DNA of 8,887 bases from an uncultured Gemmatimonadales bacterium. GTDB lineage: Bacteria > Gemmatimonadota > Gemmatimonadetes > JACCXV01 > JAHWKZ01. The stretch is taken from assembly GCA_947259315.1 (NCBI GenBank), contig CAMYLR010000025.1, positions 1 through 8,887 on the forward strand. The letters are read 5' to 3'. A model generated the notes under the pieces. The model was not told the DNA's origin and ran no database searches. It saw only the letters and a program-made list of their open reading frames with translations. This document shows, one piece after another, positions 7,501 to 8,887 of the stretch. Each line of letters starts with the position of its first letter. The first letter of the stretch is position 1. The position numbers and the translations under genes are program-made.

Positions 7501-8326
7501 TCGCCGGCGGGAACTGGAACCCGACATCGGTTGCGGTGCCAGTACCGCCCGCGGGGACGCTCACCGTTTGCGGATCGTTGCCGGTGGTGAGCGTGCCCCC
7601 CGCAGGGTCGGTAACATCGACATCGACGTCGCCGGCTGGAACCGTGCTCGAGTAATCGCCGTTCGCATCGGTAGTAACCGTGATCGGTGGGCCACTGGAT
7701 GGCGTCAGCACGACATCCACGCCGGCGAGATCGGGCTCGCCCGGATCCTGAACGCCGTCGCCGTCGGTGTCGCCAAACACATGCCCGTTGATCGTGCCGG
7801 TGGTCGGCGGGAACTGGTAGCCGACATCAGTGGCAGTTCCTGTACCGCCGATTGGTACGATGACGGTCTGTGGATCATTAGCGGTCGTGAGTATCGCGCC
7901 CACCGGATCGACGACATCGGCGTCAACATCGCCGGCCGGGATGCTAGAGCTATAGTCGCCGTTGACATCGGTGGCCACCGTGATCGGTGCACCACCGCCA
8001 GCCGGTGTCAGCACAACATCAACGCCAGCCAGATCGGGCTCGCCCGCACCCTGGAAGCCGTCACCGTCGATGTCCTCGAAGACGTGGCCGGTGATCGTGC
8101 CACTGAACTGGAACCCGACGTCCGTCGCCGTGCCCGTACCACCCACCGGGACGGTGACGGTCTGCGGATCGTTGGCCGTCGTCAGCGTACCGCCTGCGGG
8201 ATCGGTGACGTCGACGTCTACGTCGCCGGCCGGCCAGGTCGGGCTCGCCGGCGCCTTGGACACCATCGCCGTCCACATCGTCGAACACGTGCCCGGTGAT
8301 CGTACCCTGGAACTGGAACCCGACAT
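2144..8326 (-). CDS. Giant SdrD_B/DUF11 repeat protein with C-terminal outer-membrane beta-barrel (main part)
   Basis: This is the main part of a predicted outer-membrane-anchored surface protein. The open frame spans 2060 residues, but roughly its first 33 are an out-of-frame reading of the third repeat. Genuine sequence begins near 8232 at PAGDVDVDV, and the ATG at 8326 has no ribosome site or signal peptide, so it is not a real start. In order, the protein carries the rest of repeat 3, repeats 4-7, seven prolines, four DUF11-like domains, a diverged SdrD-like domain, a linker, and a barrel-like region of about 800 residues. That region has alternating amphipathic strands, contains DELYPVYGDAS and FYARLERGPSYVQFGD, and ends near the C-terminus with GFYFHIGLKF plus 14 residues. 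From memory, similar ends occur in giant DUF11 proteins of Gram-negative bacteria. The Ig-like repeats suggest a stalk or adhesin role, but ligand and function are unknown. A hairpin follows the TAG stop. Confidence 0.88.
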   Translation of the reverse strand: MSGSSSRVRSPGTCSTMWTAMVSKAPASPTWPAGDVDVDVTDPAGGTLTTANDPQTVTVPVGGTGTATDVGFQFSGTITGHVFEDIDGDGFQGAGEPDLAGVDVVLTPAGGGAPITVATDVNGDYSSSIPAGDVDADVVDPVGAILTTANDPQTVIVPIGGTGTATDVGYQFPPTTGTINGHVFGDTDGDGVQDPGEPDLAGVDVVLTPSSGPPITVTTDANGDYSSTVPAGDVDVDVTDPAGGTLTTGNDPQTVSVPAGGTGTATDVGFQFPPATGTISGHVFGDTNGNGVQDPGEPDLAGVDVVLTPLFSLPITVTTDVNGDYSSSVPAGDINVDVTDPAGSTLTTGNDPQTVSVPAGGAGTATDVGFQFPPGAGTIIGHVFRDVDADGIQDPGEPDLVGVTVLLTPSSGPPFTVTTDVNGDYSASVPAGDVTADVNDPASSTLTTGNDPQTVTVPAGGTGAATDVGFQLAVTPPPPPPPVQPPNLVVVKTGPAMASVGDTITYTITLTNSGGGTAQSVTVTDELPQGAVFVDAGKGVLSNGVIEWPTIDQLAPGSAAVVYFVRVVLPAVGTYENVAIATWSSDDNNPEVSDSVITIVGLPADVVTTKSGPTTAAAGDTITYVITTRNLGPGDAADVVVTDDLPTGIDFVSASRGGMHAGGIITWPAISTLAAGESVVDSVRALITTSGEFENVATASSPSPDPAPDNNDGSDPESRVVTRVSDVDLSIEKTADEQFQIDTEGTFTITITNVGATPTTSPIMVVDTLPVGVTVVKVEGEGFAPTPGALCTVNDQVLTCENPGPIEPGETATLIVTVMIDENVGDSVTNEVSVSNDDDQNPENDTDVSGPTPVVPDSTPSGEVLRVDKQVSRSEAALGDFVEYRISVSNPTDAPIENVVALDVLPTGLVYLEGSTRVNGNAADDPTTDGEGTLAFQVGTIRENGLTNVTYRVQIGAGTPLGDAVNMANAVSVLSGVTSNIATATLRVTAGLFNDEGIVTGKVFLRCDDCGSDDPALANDGLGVPGIRIWMEDGTSAVTDNEGNFTFVGVSPRLHVIKIDPTTLPVGGELMFLDNRQRGDLTTRFADIKKGELFRADFGVGVRHPDVIAAVYARRKASDANNAAANAAQQFEGLPTHSSIPHIRDRQPIEQPPLTSAEARRALAALPWGVVPAQYTPRVPVTVMATATRLVEHDLDASQPGVQLSVLDSEAELELIVPVEMMNRPALRFAASQTARAEELPPIVPPMPFIIAGVLEGRIDFRSNPGLLVDDRFEDQLSDFAFGDPDDAWQGGARGAVFMKGELGNDILLTLRYDSERDARTRLFRDIRPDELYPVYGDASIKRFDAQSNSRFYARLERGPSYVQFGDITTPAATDVRTLGAYYRSLNGVQSHIEWDSGAFDTFVSRGSSGLIVDEFPGQGISGPYSLTRPEGLINSERVEIVTRDRNHPDVILKIEPMTRFVDYSVEPLTGRLIFKQPIPSIDRDLNPITIRVSYEVEQGGDNFWTIGSAVTVRPFDRVELGGSITRDENPFGELDLWSVNAAIDVTDNTRVIVEYAASDSSDQLAGDAQRIEVQHRTPRLDINAFAARTDVDFFNRTAGFGAGRNEIGIRGRAALGDRTTLVGEVLATEDRRTGGDRRGAQLTLQQAINSRFDLELGYLYARETTMPASSLTEGVTPNETNSINARLRARLADPLSVFGELNQDLDRIDQWQAIVGGDYRLNENTELYARHEFISSFAGPYALNQGQRQNQTLFGLRSALFKTADLFAEYRAADAFDGREAYAAIGLANRWTIGDGLRLDLSFERLNPIEGENPNESTAVATALEYTRSPSMKATGRIEYRLGRLQDQLFVTGGFARKLDRDWTFLGQTSWSTFFDQSLYERTRLGLAWRQTQGNRWNALARYENKYERDNGVGPTRLAARSTAHILSTHASYKPTDRWTLNSRLATKFSTDRLDGVDTDTDATLFSIRSTVDLSNRLDLGVMGRSLFTSGVGQAQWGLGLEAGFILANNLRLAAGYNLFGFSEDDLADTIATDHGFYFHIGLKFDERLFGIGEEQPTD
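5020..5345 (-). other. Diverged SdrD / regulatory-like domain joining the stalk to the barrel
   Basis: After the fourth DUF11 domain the protein reads GIVTGKVFLRCDDCG, then GVPGIRIWMEDGT, VTDNEGNFTFVGVSPRLHVI and TLPVGGEL. This follows the SdrD_B/carboxypeptidase-regulatory-like pattern (G.VF....GV.G..V...DG....T...G.Y.F). Such a domain is, from memory, typical just before the barrel in large DUF11 surface proteins. The usual acidic DxNxNG segment is replaced by a Cys-Asp-Asp-Cys motif at 5297-5308. About 130 residues of linker, rich in Ala, Pro and charged residues, separate it from the barrel. Confidence 0.7.
5360..6875 (-). repeat. Four DUF11-like Ig-fold domains in the giant protein
   Basis: Four successive domains of about 115-130 residues follow the polyproline linker. 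Approximate spans are 6875-6525, 6521-6157, 6153-5766 and 5745-5360. The first three open with a lysine-containing strand (VVVKTGP, VVTTKSGP, SIEKTAD) and the fourth with VDKQVSRSEAA. Each then has a GDTITYTI-like strand, a VTDELPQG / VTDDLPTG / VVDTLPVG / ALDVLPTG motif, and a late NVA/NEVSVS/NAVSV strand, the usual signature of DUF11. The third holds two cysteines nine residues apart (GALCTVNDQVLTCENPG), a plausible disulfide. DUF11 domains are common in large exported bacterial and archaeal surface proteins; no ligand is implied. Confidence 0.88.
6885..6903 (-). other. Polyproline linker between the SdrD_B array and the DUF11 domains
   Basis: The protein reads AVTPPPPPPPVQPPNL here, with seven consecutive prolines. 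It sits exactly where the last SdrD_B unit (DVGFQL) ends and the first DUF11 domain (NLVVVKTGP) begins, so it is probably a stiff spacer between two stalk segments. Confidence 0.85.
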
Positions 8327-8887
8327 CGGTCGCCGTACCCGTGCCGCCCACCGGGACGGTCACGGTCTGCGGATCGTTGGCCGTCGTCAGCGTACCGCCT
8401 GCGGGATCGGTGACGTCGACGGCTACGTCGCCGGCCGGTATGCCACTCGAGTAGTCGCCGTTGGCGTCGGTGGTGACCGTGATCGGTGCGCCCCCACCGG
8501 CCGGCGTCAGGACGACATCGACACCCGCCAGGTCGGGCTCACCCGCACCCTGGGCACCGTCACCATCCACGTCATCGAACACGTGACCGTTGATCGTGCC
8601 TTGGAACTGGAACCCGACATCGGTGGCGGTGCCGGTGCCACCCACCGGTACGGTCACGGTCTGTGGATCGTTGGCCGTCGTCAGCGTGCCGCCTGCGGGA
8701 TCGGTGACGTCGACATCGACATCGCCCGCCGGGATGCCGCTCGAGTAATCGCCGTTGGCATCCGTGGTCACCGTGATCGGCGCGCCACCACCAGCAGGTG
8801 TCAGCACAACATCGACACCTGCCAGGTCGGGCTCACCCGCACCCTGGGCACCGTCACCATCCACGTCATCGAACACATGACCGGTGA
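8061..8887 (-). CDS. Giant SdrD_B-repeat surface protein, upstream fragment (5' end off window, frameshifted)
   Basis: This is the upstream part of a giant repeat-containing surface protein. The frame is open to the window edge, where it reads TGHVFDD, matching the repeat starts further on, so the true start lies outside. It encodes two complete SdrD_B-like units and the first third of another. Each unit opens with GHVFDDVDGDG, continues with GEPDLAGVDVVLTP and NGDYSSGIPAGDV, and ends with TATDVGFQF. The acidic DxDGDG segment resembles the calcium-binding loops of SdrD_B domains, which in known adhesins form rigid surface stalks. Homology stops at about 8234 after GEPDLAG. The frame then runs into an arginine-rich, non-homologous tail of about 57 residues and stops at 8061. 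The same repeat resumes in another frame in the downstream CDS. If the sequence is correct, the product would be truncated before the DUF11 and barrel domains. That these are two halves of one gene is very likely; whether the break is biological is unknown. Confidence 0.85.
   Translation of the reverse strand, partial: TGHVFDDVDGDGAQGAGEPDLAGVDVVLTPAGGGAPITVTTDANGDYSSGIPAGDVDVDVTDPAGGTLTTANDPQTVTVPVGGTGTATDVGFQFQGTINGHVFDDVDGDGAQGAGEPDLAGVDVVLTPAGGGAPITVTTDANGDYSSGIPAGDVAVDVTDPAGGTLTTANDPQTVTVPVGGTGTATDVGFQFQGTITGHVFDDVDGDGVQGAGEPDLAGRRRRRRRHRSRRRYADDGQRSADRHRPGGWYGHGDGRRVPVQWHDHRPRLRGHRR
8093..8304 (-). other. Repeat unit 3 with an 89-bp frame-breaking deletion
   Basis: This unit spans 205 bp where its neighbours span 294-303 bp. 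Aligned to the preceding unit, the bases equivalent to 8439-8527 are missing. The join lies at about 8233, where GCCGGCCGG is followed directly by CCAGGTCGGG. About 30 residues (VDVVLTP through SSGIP) are lost, and because 89 is not a multiple of three the frame shifts. Both flanks are otherwise normal repeat sequence. The sequence shows the deletion directly; its cause (mutation, phase variation or an assembly slip in near-identical repeats) cannot be decided here. Confidence 0.9.

Larger units (their letters stand above)
6904..8887 (-). repeat. Tandem array of SdrD_B-like repeats (seven units visible, one truncated)
   Basis: Using the conserved GATCGTG/A at each unit start on the plus strand, units begin near 8886, 8592, 8298, 8093, 7790, 7490 and 7190. 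Spacings are therefore 294, 294, 205, 303, 300 and 300 bp. All are multiples of three except 205. Two subtypes are visible in protein. Units 1-4 carry QGAGEPDLAG, AGGGAPI and TTANDPQ. Units 5-7 carry QDPGEPDL, a shorter SSGPPI-type or LFSLPI insert, and TTGNDPQ. Unit 4 is a hybrid, with a type-A body and the PPxTGTI-like tail of the later units. The array continues beyond position 8887, so the total copy number is unknown. Arrays of this kind usually form an extended stalk and change length by in-frame recombination. Confidence 0.93.

Noticed and set aside
8061-8232. An arginine-rich tail (GRRRRRRRHRSRRR) that might be a nucleic-acid-binding peptide
   Set aside because: It is produced solely by reading the Asp-Val repeat codons in the wrong frame after the 89-bp deletion.
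7481-8299. A 272-codon plus-strand open frame across the repeats, with another of 219 codons at 6740-7399
   Set aside because: Both are antisense to the SdrD_B array, and their translation is itself periodic because the repeats are. High GC with strong third-position bias leaves antisense frames open. Neither resembles a protein family.
8233-8326. The ATG at 8326 as a genuine start of the downstream part of the giant protein
   Set aside because: The roughly 33 residues after it are the third repeat read out of frame. There is no ribosome site or signal peptide, and clear homology resumes only at PAGDVDVDV.
6904-8887. The regular repeats as a CRISPR array or other DNA-level repeat element
   Set aside because: Units are about 294-303 bp, encode conserved protein domains, and vary mainly at synonymous positions, so they are coding repeats without spacers.

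Overview
The window is a high-GC bacterial segment in which every convincing gene lies on the minus strand, so transcription runs from position 8887 toward 1. A very large cell-surface protein ending in an outer-membrane-type beta-barrel implies a Gram-negative (diderm) host. The style (SdrD/DUF11 repeats joined to a big barrel, secreted amidohydrolase, high GC) would suit Gemmatimonadota, Acidobacteriota or Myxococcota. That placement is a guess, because no marker gene is present.

Region 8887-2144 encodes one giant surface protein whose N-terminus lies beyond the window. In protein order it has about seven tandem SdrD_B-like repeats of 98-101 residues (8887 to ~6904), a run of seven prolines, four DUF11-like domains (~6875 to ~5360), one diverged SdrD/carboxypeptidase-regulatory-like domain (~5345-5020), a linker, and a beta-barrel of about 800 residues (~4590-2144). 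The third repeat seen lacks 89 bp relative to its neighbours. This breaks the frame, so the gene as written is split into an upstream piece (8887-8061) and a downstream piece (2144 to ~8232, open to 8326).

A 39-bp gap at 2105-2143 carries a GC-rich hairpin and then a short TA run. It is followed by an exported metal-dependent amidohydrolase (2104-797) with all binuclear-site residues. Its TGA overlaps the GTG of an unrecognised 197-residue soluble protein (800-207), so these two genes look translationally coupled. Positions 1-206 hold no convincing gene. A sigma70-like promoter at 78-50 points out of the window and probably starts the next transcription unit.

The items most worth a second look are the frame-breaking deletion in the repeat array, the mosaic identity pattern among the repeats, and the repeat-array plus DUF11 plus barrel architecture. 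I see no RNA gene, CRISPR array, insertion sequence or attachment site.
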